Below are positions 34,213-43,238 of a stretch of 64,000 nt of DNA, piece after piece (the stretch's first letter is position 1; every line of letters starts with the position of its first letter). Position numbers and translations under genes: made by a program. Under the pieces are notes generated by a model. It worked only from the letters and a program-made list of their open reading frames with translations, ran no database searches and was not told where the DNA came from. Source of the stretch: Nostoc sp. FACHB-110 (GTDB taxonomy: Bacteria; Cyanobacteriota; Cyanobacteriia; Cyanobacteriales; Nostocaceae); assembly GCF_014697425.1 (NCBI RefSeq), contig NZ_JACJRU010000006.1, positions 1-64,000 on the forward strand. Reading direction: 5' to 3'.

Positions 34213-35808
34213 TCATTCTTTGTAGAGAACATATAACTGGTTGCGGTAGACAACTGGTAAATTGAGGCGATGTTGAATCCGAGTTACCAAATAAGAAGCT
34301 TTATACCTTGCCATAAGTATCTTAGCTTGAGCAGTTGTCAAGCTGTTGTAGCCATCAGTGAGGAGTTGTGGCTGAAAGCTATTTAATGAATTAACTCTAT
34401 TCAAATCACCACTCAAATCTCGTAAACGTTCATACCATTCTAAAATGCCAGCTTTAGTTTGAGCCAAAAGCTTATATTTAGCAATGGTGGGTCTTTCACT
34501 TAACCAACTGAAGTTAACAAACTCAACAGGTGGAGACACAAATACAGCATCTTTAGGTGTATTATTTCGTATCCAATCACACATATTTTTCCATTGAGGA
34601 TCTACTTTTTGTGCTTCATTGGGAAAGGTAAGACGAGACTGAAAATTTTTCTGAAAGTCATGAAATGAAGTAATCACAAATGTACTTACTATCAAAGTAC
34701 AAATGAGGAATAGTATTTGTTGTTTTTTTGCATTTGAAAAAATTTGTTGTACCGCACAGGCAAATAGTAGCCAAGCGTTGAGGGGCAACATTACATCACC
34801 TATTCGGAAAAGGTAATATTGCAGTAAACTGCCTTGAGTATCGAATGGAGCTATGATTAGTCCGATTACATTAGGAACTAAACTAATTAATGTAAATTCA
34901 AATAGTCCAATACGAGCTTCATCCTGTTGAGATAACTGATCAGATGATCGATTGAAAAATAGAACAGTGCTACTTCCTATAAGTAGCACCAAGAAAAATG
35001 CAGCAATTAGCAACCACTTTGGAGACCAAGATAAGGGATTAAGATGATGAGGTAAGCGAAGAAATACATATATGTAAGAGGGAGAGATGGGATTTGTAGG
35101 CGTTGGCGTAGACAATTGTTGAATTACGGCTTTAACTCCAAATATACCTGTGGCAAAATAGAGCAAAGCTATTAATCCAAATTTGCGGAGATTGGGGAAA
35201 CGGCTTTTTCGTCTAACTATTAGCCACGCCAGTGTAAATAAAGTAGTATATGCACCTACCAAAACATGAAATGAAGTTGCCAGACCTAATAGCAAAGCCA
35301 TCAGTTGATAACGTTGCCTGAGCATTAGTGCTATAGCCAAAAATACTAAAGCATAAGCAACAGTTTTACTTTCGATTCCTGGTACTATTAATGTTGCTCC
35401 AGCTGCAATATTTTGTCTCAGTAAAAACATACTCACTGCACACATCAGCATTACTGGATGCAGACCTAGCCTTCGTCCTATAAGTACTAGTCCCCACGCC
35501 ATTAAGCTATAGCAAAACAACCTTCCTGCGATGGAACTTGCTAGAAAACCCCAACTTACAATTAACCTACCAAATAAAGTTTGAAATAATTCTCTATAGC
35601 TGACTGGTTGGTTAAGATACCAATCACCAGGTATCCAATTTGGCTCAACATACTGTCTGGCTAAAGGTAATAAGTCTACCTCGTTAATTTCCATATTTCC
35701 TAATAGCAATTGCCTCAAACAGATTAATATCAGGATTGCTATTGTTTCTATTCCTATCCCAGCAGTGGTTCGCCAAACAAAATTACTTCTTAAATATTGT
35801 TGAGTCAT
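34213..35808 (-). CDS. Multi-pass membrane protein (GT-C-like topology)
   Basis: This 531-residue protein has about eleven membrane helices in residues 15-420 and then a soluble C-terminal domain. The latter holds WIRNNTPKDAVFVSPPVEFV and ERPTIAKYKLLAQTKAGILE, a segment typical of large cyanobacterial membrane proteins annotated with DUF6798 and reminiscent of GT-C glycosyltransferase lumenal domains. An acidic NEVDLLPLARQYVEPNWIPG loop after the first helix fits a GT-C-type first loop. A TTG at 35823 opens the frame, but ATG 35808 is preceded by GAGG at correct spacing. Substrate unknown; glycosyl transfer is a guess. Confidence 0.7.
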   Translation of the reverse strand: MTQQYLRSNFVWRTTAGIGIETIAILILICLRQLLLGNMEINEVDLLPLARQYVEPNWIPGDWYLNQPVSYRELFQTLFGRLIVSWGFLASSIAGRLFCYSLMAWGLVLIGRRLGLHPVMLMCAVSMFLLRQNIAAGATLIVPGIESKTVAYALVFLAIALMLRQRYQLMALLLGLATSFHVLVGAYTTLFTLAWLIVRRKSRFPNLRKFGLIALLYFATGIFGVKAVIQQLSTPTPTNPISPSYIYVFLRLPHHLNPLSWSPKWLLIAAFFLVLLIGSSTVLFFNRSSDQLSQQDEARIGLFEFTLISLVPNVIGLIIAPFDTQGSLLQYYLFRIGDVMLPLNAWLLFACAVQQIFSNAKKQQILFLICTLIVSTFVITSFHDFQKNFQSRLTFPNEAQKVDPQWKNMCDWIRNNTPKDAVFVSPPVEFVNFSWLSERPTIAKYKLLAQTKAGILEWYERLRDLSGDLNRVNSLNSFQPQLLTDGYNSLTTAQAKILMARYKASYLVTRIQHRLNLPVVYRNQLYVLYKE

Positions 35809-36439
35809 TTTTAACTGCCTCAATACTTAACTCTACCAAAGCATTGCAAGCAAATCCAATAACAGGAAGATTTATGCTTTGTTAATCAACTCTTGCCAGT
35901 GTCTCTGTTATACGTTACAAACACCCGCTTGGTGTATAAGTGTATATAGTTGCTCTAAGTAGTTTTACTCTTTTAAGCCAAAAATTATTTTTGAATGTTA
36001 AGTTTTTTATTGACATTTTTCTAGTTTATTACACAATATTGATAAAAATTTAATAAAGAATTGAAAGTATTAGGACTTACGCAACGTCGATAATGTCATA
36101 GCGACCGGAACGAAGTGTAGGCAAGCAGTCCCAGCGTCAGGGGAGATTACTTCGCTATCGCTCGTAATGACAGAGTTACGTTATTTTTGCGTAAGTCCTG
36201 AGTATGAAAAAATAAGCAATATATAATTTTATTAGGAAATACCAAGACACGAAAACACCATAATTTAGGCAATTTTCAGTGTACTTATTGAACAATTTTT
36301 CAATATAAAGATGAAGTTCTTATAAAAGCTCAGTATGTATATTGGATATACGGGGATTTATACGTTATGGCAAGCCATAACATAGGACGGGTCACAGTTG
36401 TGCAGTTTGTATGCACAACAACTGACTGTTATTCATTCA
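35809..36439. other. Intergenic region with MITE and two hairpins
   Basis: No gene seen. It contains the AGGACTTACGCA element (36072-36199), a perfect stem GTTATGGC/GCCATAAC at 36364-36381 and another GTTGTGCA/TGCACAAC at 36397-36419. The hairpins sit just downstream of the SDR gene on the minus strand and may end its transcript. Confidence 0.55.
36072..36199. repeat. MITE-like element, AGGACTTACGCA termini (128 bp)
   Basis: It begins AGGACTTACGCA and ends TGCGTAAGTCCT. The inside differs from the 239-base relative at 22336-22574 and contains GACGCTGGGAC-type palindromic material. It lies in an intergenic region away from coding sequence. Confidence 0.75.
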
Positions 36440-37129
36440 TCAAAATGTTTCTACCCAAGGACGCAATTCTACTTCCCATGTCCAAGCATTGCGGGGTTGA
36501 CGGAGAATATTAAGATAAGTTTGGGCGATCGCATCGGGATCAAGTAAGCTATCTGGTTTATCTTCTGGCTCTGTACGGGTAGCAGAACGAATTGCTCCAT
36601 CAATCACAAAATGCGCCACATGGATATTTTGCGGTGCAAGTTCACGCGCAATACTCTGTGCCAAACCCCGCAAAGCAAATTTACCCATCGCAAACGGCGC
36701 AGAACGCGCATAACCTTTAACACTCGCAGAAGCACCTGTAAAGAAAATTGCTCCTCCGCCCACAGCTAACTGGCGTTTGGCAGCTGCTTGTGCTACCAAA
36801 AAACCGCCATAAGCTGTAATTTCTAGCGTTTTAGCAACATCGGCGGGATCAAGTTCGACGAGGGAACCGCGAACTCGCCAACTGGGATTATATATAACTA
36901 CCGTTGGCACTCCTAATTTTTGTTCAACATTTTGAAATAGCTGTTCTACCTCATCTGGTTTAGAGGCATCAGCAGCAAAACTCACGGCTCCAATCTCATC
37001 AGATAAAGCACTGAGTTTATCAATTTGACGTGCGGCTAAAGCGACAGTGAAACCTTCTTTTGCTAACAACCGTGCTAAAGATGCACTAAGTCCACTACCA
37101 GCACCTACAATTAAGGCAATGTTTGTCAT
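36440..37129 (-). CDS. Short-chain dehydrogenase-like protein
   Basis: This 229-residue Rossmann protein has the cofactor motif GAGSGLSASLARLLA (about residues 9-23) and an ALAARQ segment whose Arg suggests NADP(H). The usual catalytic Tyr-x-x-x-Lys is FAMGK here: Phe replaces Tyr, while Lys and an upstream Ser (FFTGASASVKG) remain. From memory, relatives with HVAHFVIDGAI share this substitution, so it may be a subfamily trait. Activity is therefore uncertain. A good AGGAGA ribosome site precedes ATG 37129. The methyltransferase gene ends its start region 63 bases upstream on the same strand. Confidence 0.82.
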   Translation of the reverse strand: MTNIALIVGAGSGLSASLARLLAKEGFTVALAARQIDKLSALSDEIGAVSFAADASKPDEVEQLFQNVEQKLGVPTVVIYNPSWRVRGSLVELDPADVAKTLEITAYGGFLVAQAAAKRQLAVGGGAIFFTGASASVKGYARSAPFAMGKFALRGLAQSIARELAPQNIHVAHFVIDGAIRSATRTEPEDKPDSLLDPDAIAQTYLNILRQPRNAWTWEVELRPWVETF

Positions 37130-37192
37130 GTTTTATTTCTCCTATTTTTGCAGATTTTGTTAGGTTACATGATTTTCTAGAAATACAAAGTA

Positions 37193-37984
37193 TCAAATTG
37201 CTCTATAAGCCCAGATTTCAAACTTAGCTTCAGAGGAAAGGATAGTTTTTAAAGAGCCATAATTATTGATACAAAATTCTTGAAATTCATTGATAGCTTG
37301 AGCAAATATTTCCTCGGAAACTCGCCAACATAAACCGTATGCTCGCGCTTGCAAAAAACTTAGTAACTCTTCAACTGTATTATTAACAGTCCATTCTTGA
37401 GCTACCAAATAATTTGAGACATATCCTTTTTGTTGTAAATATGCTTCAACATCTATCTTCGGTTTCTCTAGATTTTTATTTGGCTTTATTTCTTCATGTT
37501 TAGATAATATATCTTGAAAATAACCTTCAAATTCTCGTCTAGCTGGGGGAGTAATCCATTGGCAATTCAGATAGAATCCTCCAGGTTTCAATACTCTATC
37601 AATGTGGTCTAAACAGACTTGCAAATCAGTAACAGTATGCAGCATATGAACAGTTAATACAACATCAAAACTGTTATCTGGAAAAGGTAATTGTGAAGCA
37701 TCACCCTGAATTAGCGTTAATTGAGGAGGGACGACGTTGAATTTTTGCCGGAATTGTTCAAGCATTTCTGAGGAAATGTCAATTCCTGTTACAGGATAAC
37801 CACGTCTAACAAGTGGAATTACATTTAAACCTGTACCAACACCTAATTCTAAAAAAGAGGTTTCAGGGGTAGCACTAGTTAAATCTAGAATAAAATCGGC
37901 AATGGAATCGGCAATTGGTTCTGTTAACCATCGTGTTTGGTCATATATCTGTGCAATATTGTCGTAGTAATTGGACTTTTTCAT
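37193..37984 (-). CDS. Class I SAM-dependent methyltransferase
   Basis: This 263-residue protein has the SAM-binding motif FLELGVGTGLNVIPLV (about residues 45-60), the acidic loop GIDISSEML, GDASQLPFPDNSFDVVLTVH and the post-motif DRVLKPGGFYLN. Substrate cannot be inferred; the C-terminal half is unlike known small-molecule families that I can name. The start ATG overlaps the stop of the upstream GNAT gene (ATGA at 37981-37984), indicating translational coupling. Confidence 0.88.
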   Translation of the reverse strand: MKKSNYYDNIAQIYDQTRWLTEPIADSIADFILDLTSATPETSFLELGVGTGLNVIPLVRRGYPVTGIDISSEMLEQFRQKFNVVPPQLTLIQGDASQLPFPDNSFDVVLTVHMLHTVTDLQVCLDHIDRVLKPGGFYLNCQWITPPARREFEGYFQDILSKHEEIKPNKNLEKPKIDVEAYLQQKGYVSNYLVAQEWTVNNTVEELLSFLQARAYGLCWRVSEEIFAQAINEFQEFCINNYGSLKTILSSEAKFEIWAYRAI

Positions 37985-38436
37985 ATAGATTCTGGTGTAG
38001 CAACAAAACCAGTTTTAATATTTTTTTTAAACCCAGCTTTTTCGTAGAATTGGTGTATTTCTTGGCGTTGACTTCCACTTAGAAGCATGACTTTGTAACA
38101 GTTCTGACTCCACGCCCATTGCAAAGCATGATTTATCAAACGTGTTCCTACGCTTTGACGACGATAATCAGTATGAGTGATGACATTCTCAATCAAGCCA
38201 TAGGGACGTGCGCCTCGTGTCAAATTAGGAACGATTACTAAAATACAAGAGGCTATTAATTTTCTATCTAAGTCTGCTACAAAGCAATTAATCTTGCGAT
38301 CGCTTAATATTTCGTGCCATATTTCTTGGAGTGTTATTTCATCAGGTAAGGCAGCATCCATTGGATTCAGATGTTTGTATAGATTTAAAAGTGCGTACAA
38401 TTCATCTGATTGGATGCTACGTAGGGAAATATTCAT
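37981..38436 (-). CDS. GNAT family N-acetyltransferase
   Basis: This 151-residue protein has the acetyl-CoA motif RRQSVGTRLINHALQWA (about residues 105-121) with the expected QxxGxG/A-like core. It is followed by CYKVMLLSGSQRQEIHQFYE and KAGFKK, the standard C-terminal half. Acceptor unknown. It forms a two-gene unit with the methyltransferase downstream (4-base overlap). Together they might modify one metabolite or peptide; that is only a suggestion. Confidence 0.88.
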   Translation of the reverse strand: MNISLRSIQSDELYALLNLYKHLNPMDAALPDEITLQEIWHEILSDRKINCFVADLDRKLIASCILVIVPNLTRGARPYGLIENVITHTDYRRQSVGTRLINHALQWAWSQNCYKVMLLSGSQRQEIHQFYEKAGFKKNIKTGFVATPESI

Positions 38437-38515
38437 GATGGAGATTGATCAATAATCAAACTTAGACAGCAACAGACTTGTAAATCTGTAACCTATCACC
38501 TATCACCTACTATCT

Positions 38516-39352
38516 CTAAGCCGAAACGCCATGCTGCTTAAACCATGCTTGCAGACGTTTCCAACCGTCTTTTGCTTCTTTCTCTCTGTAAGAAGGACGA
38601 TAATCAGCAAAAAAGGCGTGGGGTGCATCGGGATAAACGATGATTTCTGATTTACTACTGCTGGACTTGAGGCGCTCTCGTATTTGTTCTACTGTCTCTA
38701 AAGGAATTCCTGTATCTTTTCCGCCATAAAGTCCTAGTACGGGAACTGTCAAACTAGAAGCAATATCAACTGGATGCTTGGGAGTTAATTCTGTGGAATT
38801 ACCAACTAATCTTCCATACCAAGCTACACCTGCTTTAACTTGGGGGTTGTGTGCTGAATATAACCAAGTAATGCGCCCACCCCAACAAAAGCCTGTAATA
38901 GCTAATTTATTAGCATTACCCTTTGCAGATTTAACAGCCCAAGCGACGGTTGCATCAAGGTCAGATAATACCTGAGCATCGGGAACTTTAGCTACTACTG
39001 GCCGAATTTCGTCGATATTGCTTAACTTGGAGACATCGCCTTGACGAATAAATAATTCTGGTGCGATCGCAATATACCCCAATTTGGCAAATCGACGACA
39101 AACATCTTGAATGTGTTCGTGTACACCAAAAATTTCCTGAATCACCAACACAATCGGAAAATTACTTCCTTTACTAGGTGCTGCCCTATAAGCTGGAATT
39201 TCCCCATCTTTAACAGGTATTTTCACCGCACCTGCTACTAATCCTTTGCTATCTGTGCTGATAACTGCGGCAGAAATAGGTTTTACCGCCAATGCAAAAC
39301 CAGTTGTTAAGGTAGCCGTGGCAATAAATTGGCGACGGGTAATCTCTTGCAT
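38516..39352 (-). CDS. Dienelactone hydrolase family protein, Tat-exported
   Basis: This is a 278-residue alpha/beta hydrolase. Residues 1-28 carry a twin-arginine signal ([18 protein letters not shown]). The nucleophile elbow is GFCWGGR (about residue 150) with Cys as in dienelactone hydrolase. The histidine is in [15 protein letters not shown] and an Asp in YGGKDTGIP completes a triad. [18 protein letters not shown] near the N-terminus is the usual family start. Substrate is unclear; secreted members of this group are common in cyanobacteria and often uncharacterised. No operon partner; an LuxR-type gene terminator lies in the following gap. Confidence 0.9.
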   Translation of the reverse strand: MQEITRRQFIATATLTTGFALAVKPISAAVISTDSKGLVAGAVKIPVKDGEIPAYRAAPSKGSNFPIVLVIQEIFGVHEHIQDVCRRFAKLGYIAIAPELFIRQGDVSKLSNIDEIRPVVAKVPDAQVLSDLDATVAWAVKSAKGNANKLAITGFCWGGRITWLYSAHNPQVKAGVAWYGRLVGNSTELTPKHPVDIASSLTVPVLGLYGGKDTGIPLETVEQIRERLKSSSSKSEIIVYPDAPHAFFADYRPSYREKEAKDGWKRLQAWFKQHGVSA

Positions 39353-39488
39353 CGTCTTTACCTAAATTTTTTGGGTTTAGTCTTATTTGGTCAGAGATTT
39401 ATAAGTTTTGTCAACTTACGTTAAGTATAATCCGAAGTGACATTATATTTAGTTTAGCTAAATATTAGTAAAGCATAAATAATCAAAA

Positions 39489-39517
39489 GTAAAGGCGCAC
39501 AGATTTGCGCCCTTTAC
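39489..39517 (-). terminator. Terminator after the LuxR-type regulator
   Basis: Read on the minus strand, GTAAAGGGCGC pairs with GCGCCTTTAC, loop AAATCTGT, and TTTTGATT follows. It overlaps the stop codon of the regulator gene (39517-39519) and ends the three-gene htrA-like operon. Confidence 0.75.
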
Positions 39518-40134
39518 TACAACATAATCAAACCCAAACGAACACCAGCCGTCACAGCCTCAGTACGGGTAGAGACACCCAGCTTTTGAAAGATTGATGA
39601 AACGTGGAATTTTACTGTATGTTCGGAAATTTGCAGGCGTTTGGCAATCGCTTTATTCCCCAAGCCAGAACCTAACATTCCTAAAACCTCGATTTCTCTG
39701 GGTGTCAAGGTTTGCACGGCGTTAGCTACGACTTTTTCCCGCATTGCTAGCAATTCTAAAAAATCAGGGTGCAGCACGACTAAACCAGAAGCAACTGCCT
39801 CAACTCCGGCAATAATTTCTGTTTCTGTGCTGGTAGTGGATAATATGCCGCGAATACCAGAACGAAATGCTGTTTCTAGATCAATACTATCGATATCTTC
39901 TGCGATCGCAATAATTGGCTGTTCGGAAATTAACTGTAATTTTGTCCAAATTGGTTGCGGGTTGCTACCTAAATCGAGCAAAACTACATCCGGTTGTAAT
40001 TGCTCAACTGACTTAGACAATACATCTAAGTCAGCTGCACTACCAACGACTGTCAATTGCGGATTGCTACTTACTACCGCCGATAAACCTGCCCGTACTA
40101 CAGGAGAAGCAGCAACCACAATCACCCGAATCAT
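39517..40134 (-). CDS. NarL/LuxR-type regulator with degenerate receiver domain
   Basis: This 205-residue protein has a receiver-like domain (about residues 1-120) and a LuxR helix-turn-helix (about 140-205: LTPREIEVLGMLGSGLGNKA, ISEHTVKFHVSSIFQKLGV). In the receiver, the acidic pair that binds magnesium is replaced (VVAASPVVRAG where VDDHP is usual), and the conserved Lys after beta5 is lost (GILSTTSTE). The phospho-acceptor-like Asp in VVLLDLG stays. It is therefore unlikely to be controlled by ordinary phosphorylation. Its ATG overlaps the stop codon of the htrA-like gene (ATGA), so synthesis is coupled. Confidence 0.85.
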   Translation of the reverse strand: MIRVIVVAASPVVRAGLSAVVSSNPQLTVVGSAADLDVLSKSVEQLQPDVVLLDLGSNPQPIWTKLQLISEQPIIAIAEDIDSIDLETAFRSGIRGILSTTSTETEIIAGVEAVASGLVVLHPDFLELLAMREKVVANAVQTLTPREIEVLGMLGSGLGNKAIAKRLQISEHTVKFHVSSIFQKLGVSTRTEAVTAGVRLGLIML

Positions 40135-40946
40135 GTCGCCTCCACAGCAGTTTTTCCGGTGATGTAAACCACGAATTGCTGACCATGACGCAATATTTGT
40201 AACGGGATAGATTTTTGAGTGTGATGCAGATATTTAGCTAAATCATCAGGTCGAGTCAAAGCTTTACCGGAAACCCCAACTAACACATCCCCAATTTGTA
40301 ATCCCGCATTTTCCGCAACACTATCAGGAAGTATTGATAACACTAGTAAACCAAGATTGCGTCTACTTAAAATCACAGGTTGCAGCGTTACACCTAATTG
40401 CAGACGATGATTACCAAGTAAAAAGCGGTTGACAGTGTTGCTAGGAATTGCCACAGCCAAGCCGTTGACAATCATTGTATTAATCCCCACAACTCGACCA
40501 AGACAGTCAGCCAAAGGCCCGCCAGAATTACCAGGATACAGTTGTAAATCTGCCATCACCGCCTGTGGATGACGTGTGTGAATCATCCCAACTGTAACTG
40601 CACCAGTATCAGCGAGAGGGTTGCCTACTGCTAAGACTAGTTCACCAACGCGTAACTTATCGGCATCACCGATAGTTGCAGAATTTAAATTTGTAGCGTT
40701 AATTTTGAGTGCGGCTAAATCTTGCTGGGGGTCAAAATGCGATCGCACGGCCTCAAATACTCGCCCATCTGCTAATTCCACCGTCGCCCGGTTGCTAGTT
40801 GCGACATGGGCATTAGTAATAATTAACCCGTCAGCTTGCCAAATCACCCCAGAACCGATTCCTACTGCACCGCTTTTAACTTTAACTGTGCTTTGACGCA
40901 GTGTAGTGGCGACTGCTGAGAGTTCATCATTAAATTGTGTAATCAT
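40131..40946 (-). CDS. HtrA/S1C serine protease with PDZ domain (catalytic residues intact)
   Basis: This is a 271-residue protein without a signal peptide, so probably cytoplasmic. Its trypsin-like domain holds the catalytic His in ITNAHVA (about residue 48), Asp in DPQQDLAAL (about 78) and Ser in YPGNSGGPL (about 142), all present. A PDZ domain follows at about 180-265 (LVLSILPDSVAENAGLQIGD, DVLVGVSGK). It is shorter than typical HtrA and has one PDZ. Gene order on the minus strand is pseudo-HtrA, this gene, then the LuxR-type regulator, with gaps of 26 bases and a 4-base overlap. It may process a protein in this operon or be held by the inactive relative. Confidence 0.88.
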   Translation of the reverse strand: MITQFNDELSAVATTLRQSTVKVKSGAVGIGSGVIWQADGLIITNAHVATSNRATVELADGRVFEAVRSHFDPQQDLAALKINATNLNSATIGDADKLRVGELVLAVGNPLADTGAVTVGMIHTRHPQAVMADLQLYPGNSGGPLADCLGRVVGINTMIVNGLAVAIPSNTVNRFLLGNHRLQLGVTLQPVILSRRNLGLLVLSILPDSVAENAGLQIGDVLVGVSGKALTRPDDLAKYLHHTQKSIPLQILRHGQQFVVYITGKTAVEAT

Positions 40947-40972
40947 AATTGCCTTAATGTAGTGGTAATTAC

Positions 40973-41878
40973 TTATTCAGCAGGACGTTCGCCAACAACA
41001 ACATCTAACTGGGCTAATGTGCCACCGCGTACAATCTGAATTTTGACAGTTTTACCGATGCGATCGCTATTATTTAGTAGTGCTAACACATCACCTGTAT
41101 CACTGACAGCAACACCATCAAAACTAACTAACACATCCCCTAGTAACAAACCAGCATTATCAGCCGGGCCATTCGGTTCGACATTCACAACAATTACCCC
41201 TGTGGCTGTGGATAAATTTAAAGCAGCTTTGAGGTTACTAGGTAAGAGTACAGGCTGCATTCCCACACCCAAATAACCCCGTGAAATATGCCCTTTTGTG
41301 ACTAATTGATTTACCACGCGCTCAACTGTAGCCGCCGGGATAGTTAAAGCTGTACCGCGCCGCCCCGATGTATTCATTCCCACTACATAACCCGCCGCAT
41401 CTACGAGTGGCCCACCTGCAAAACCAGGATAAAGAGTGATATCTGGGCGGATGAATTGGTCAATATTACCACCACTCATACTCCGCCATGCACCACTTAC
41501 TACACTGACTGCACCCATCGCGGCACGTATGTCACCTTCGCTACCTCTTGCTAGTCCTAATACCAAATGGCCGACTTTGAGATTTGTCGCATCGCCAATT
41601 TGTGCCGCAGGAATTTCATTATTTTGTAATTGAAATACAGCTATATCTGTGCTTGGGTCATGGCCGAGAAAAGAAATCGGTTGAGTCTGTCCATCTGATA
41701 AAGTGATGGTGATTTCTTCGTAACGTCCGAGTGACTCATCTGATGTGACAATAATACCTTTGCGCCAATGAATGCCACTGGGAGAAATGCGTCTACCAGC
41801 GTTGATGGCAACTACAGCACTTCCGGCTTGTTGTACGATGTCAGCTAAACTGTTGGACAATGCCAGCAATGAAGACAT
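40973..41878 (-). CDS. HtrA-like pseudoprotease with PDZ domain
   Basis: This 301-residue protein has the same trypsin-PDZ layout as the following gene but lost two of three catalytic residues. The His site reads VTSDESL where VTNNHVV is normal, and the Ser site reads YPGFAGGPL, with Ala for Ser. The Asp (DPSTDIAVF) remains. The PDZ domain is intact (VNVEPNGPADNAGLLLGDVL, about 210-295). It has no signal peptide. ATG 41878 follows GGAG at good spacing and is preferred over the frame start at 41941. It may regulate or present substrates to the intact protease encoded 26 bases away, as pseudoenzymes commonly do; that is inference. Confidence 0.85.
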   Translation of the reverse strand: MSSLLALSNSLADIVQQAGSAVVAINAGRRISPSGIHWRKGIIVTSDESLGRYEEITITLSDGQTQPISFLGHDPSTDIAVFQLQNNEIPAAQIGDATNLKVGHLVLGLARGSEGDIRAAMGAVSVVSGAWRSMSGGNIDQFIRPDITLYPGFAGGPLVDAAGYVVGMNTSGRRGTALTIPAATVERVVNQLVTKGHISRGYLGVGMQPVLLPSNLKAALNLSTATGVIVVNVEPNGPADNAGLLLGDVLVSFDGVAVSDTGDVLALLNNSDRIGKTVKIQIVRGGTLAQLDVVVGERPAE

Positions 41879-41985
41879 AAAAATTCTCCGCCAATATTCT
41901 GTGATGCTCCTATCGTGACGTTTTACATCTAGAGATAGCATCAGAAAAATGGAGAGAATTTTACCTAGAAAAATGGCTAGGGAGA

Positions 41986-42023
41986 GAAGTATGAAGTATG
42001 AAGTGTGAAGTGTGAAGTGTGAA
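41986..42023. repeat. STRR: five GAAGTRT heptamers
   Basis: Tandem GAAGTAT/GAAGTGT units, the same type as at 15055 and 27984, stand between the HtrA-like gene and a MITE fragment. The gap 41879-42275 contains only this repeat and the fragment at 42087-42243. Confidence 0.88.
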
Positions 42024-42086
42024 ATGAAAGAACAATAGGAAGGTTGGGCATTTCCAGTCCAATCAATTCACTTCAAATACAGCCTT

Positions 42087-42243
42087 GGCGACTTCAGTCG
42101 CGGCTACACAGACAAAACCCGCCTATCGCGCTTGGCGCACCACGCGGGTTCAAAAATCTTAGCTTTCTACTAGTCCGCGCAGGCGGACTTCGTTTGTGTA
42201 GTAGCGAATTATATTCGCCCATTTCTTTTCAGACATCCTCTTA
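42087..42243 (-). repeat. Partial MITE of the TAAGAGGATG family
   Basis: Read on the minus strand it begins TAAGAGGATG, then GGGCGAATATAATTCGCTAC, GTCCGC...GCGGAC and GGGTTTTGTCTGTGTAGCC, in the same order as the 52025-52272 copy. The second terminus is missing; instead the sequence runs into unrelated bases near 42087. Confidence 0.75.
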
Positions 42244-42275
42244 CAGATACTAAAGTGAAAAATCAAAAAAGAAAT

Positions 42276-43238
42276 TTAAGACATTTCTAATAATCCTTCT
42301 TGGCGGGAAATGACTGTTTGATAGCCAATTTCGCGCCGTGCTTTTGCATCATTCACAGTGACTTCTCCAGCAATCATAGATAAGGCAGTTCTAGTGATGG
42401 GAGGTACGCCTTTTAACCTTAATAAATTCCAAGTTTGTTCTAAACTCCAAGCTAAAAACCAAACAAACCAACGTGGTATAGTACGAGTCCCTGGTTCAAC
42501 TCCTTGAGTCCGGGCTAATTCTGTAATAAAGCTGCGAAAATCTACCGGTGAACCATCAGTAATAAAATAAATTTCTCCACCTTTTCCGCGTTCGGCTGCA
42601 CAAATTAACCCTTGACATAAGTTTTGTACATGACAGGTAGAAGTCAGATAGTGTCCGCCAGAAATCCAAGCAAACTTTTTATCGCGCATAGTTTTGAGGA
42701 AGCGCGGCAATAGGGTAGTGTCTCCTTTTCCCCACACAAATCGCGGACGCACTACTACGGTTGTAAGTTCATCTGAATTGGCTGCAATGACTTTTTGTTC
42801 TGCGATCGCCTTTGTCAGAGGGTAAAATCCTAATGGCTTTGTTGGTAAGCTGCGAGTTTCATCAGCATTAATAATGGCTTCGCCACCTATCAAGACAGCT
42901 TCTGTACTCACATAAACAAGGCGCGATACACCTGTGGCTTTAGCAGCTGCAATCACTTGTTCGGTTCCCCGAATATTAACTTGTTGAAAATCTTCTAAAA
43001 CTCCCCAGTCGTCAACCTTTGCTGCTACATGAAAAACTACACTACATCCTTCCATTCCCGACTTAAGAGCTTGGAAATCATTAATATCTCCAAAGATAGG
43101 AATAGCGCCGCAGTTTTTGATTAACTCTATTTCATCCTCCCACTTAACAAGCGATCGCACTTCAAAACCTTGTTTTACTAAAGTTGTAATCAAATTACGA
43201 CCAACAAATCCTGAGCCACCAGTTAAAAAAATCCGCAT
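42276..43238 (-). CDS. NAD-dependent epimerase/3-beta-HSD-like dehydrogenase
   Basis: This 320-residue extended SDR has the glycine motif FLTGGSGFVGRNL (about residues 4-16), a VFHVAAKVDDWG segment, VYVSTEAVL and the catalytic Tyr-Lys in GFYPLTKAIAE (about 142-152). The 3-beta-hydroxysteroid dehydrogenase-like family fits the sequence better than sugar epimerases, but its cyanobacterial substrate is unknown. Start choice: ATG 43244 is only two bases from the AGGAG box, whereas ATG 43238 has spacing of 8, so the latter is preferred. It is divergent from the 2OG-Fe dioxygenase gene across about 900 bases. Confidence 0.88.
   Translation of the reverse strand: MRIFLTGGSGFVGRNLITTLVKQGFEVRSLVKWEDEIELIKNCGAIPIFGDINDFQALKSGMEGCSVVFHVAAKVDDWGVLEDFQQVNIRGTEQVIAAAKATGVSRLVYVSTEAVLIGGEAIINADETRSLPTKPLGFYPLTKAIAEQKVIAANSDELTTVVVRPRFVWGKGDTTLLPRFLKTMRDKKFAWISGGHYLTSTCHVQNLCQGLICAAERGKGGEIYFITDGSPVDFRSFITELARTQGVEPGTRTIPRWFVWFLAWSLEQTWNLLRLKGVPPITRTALSMIAGEVTVNDAKARREIGYQTVISRQEGLLEMS

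Noticed and set aside
40973..41878. Possibility that the dead protease triad is a sequencing error
   Set aside because: Both His and Ser sites are changed by several bases in a full-length frame, so a single error cannot explain it.
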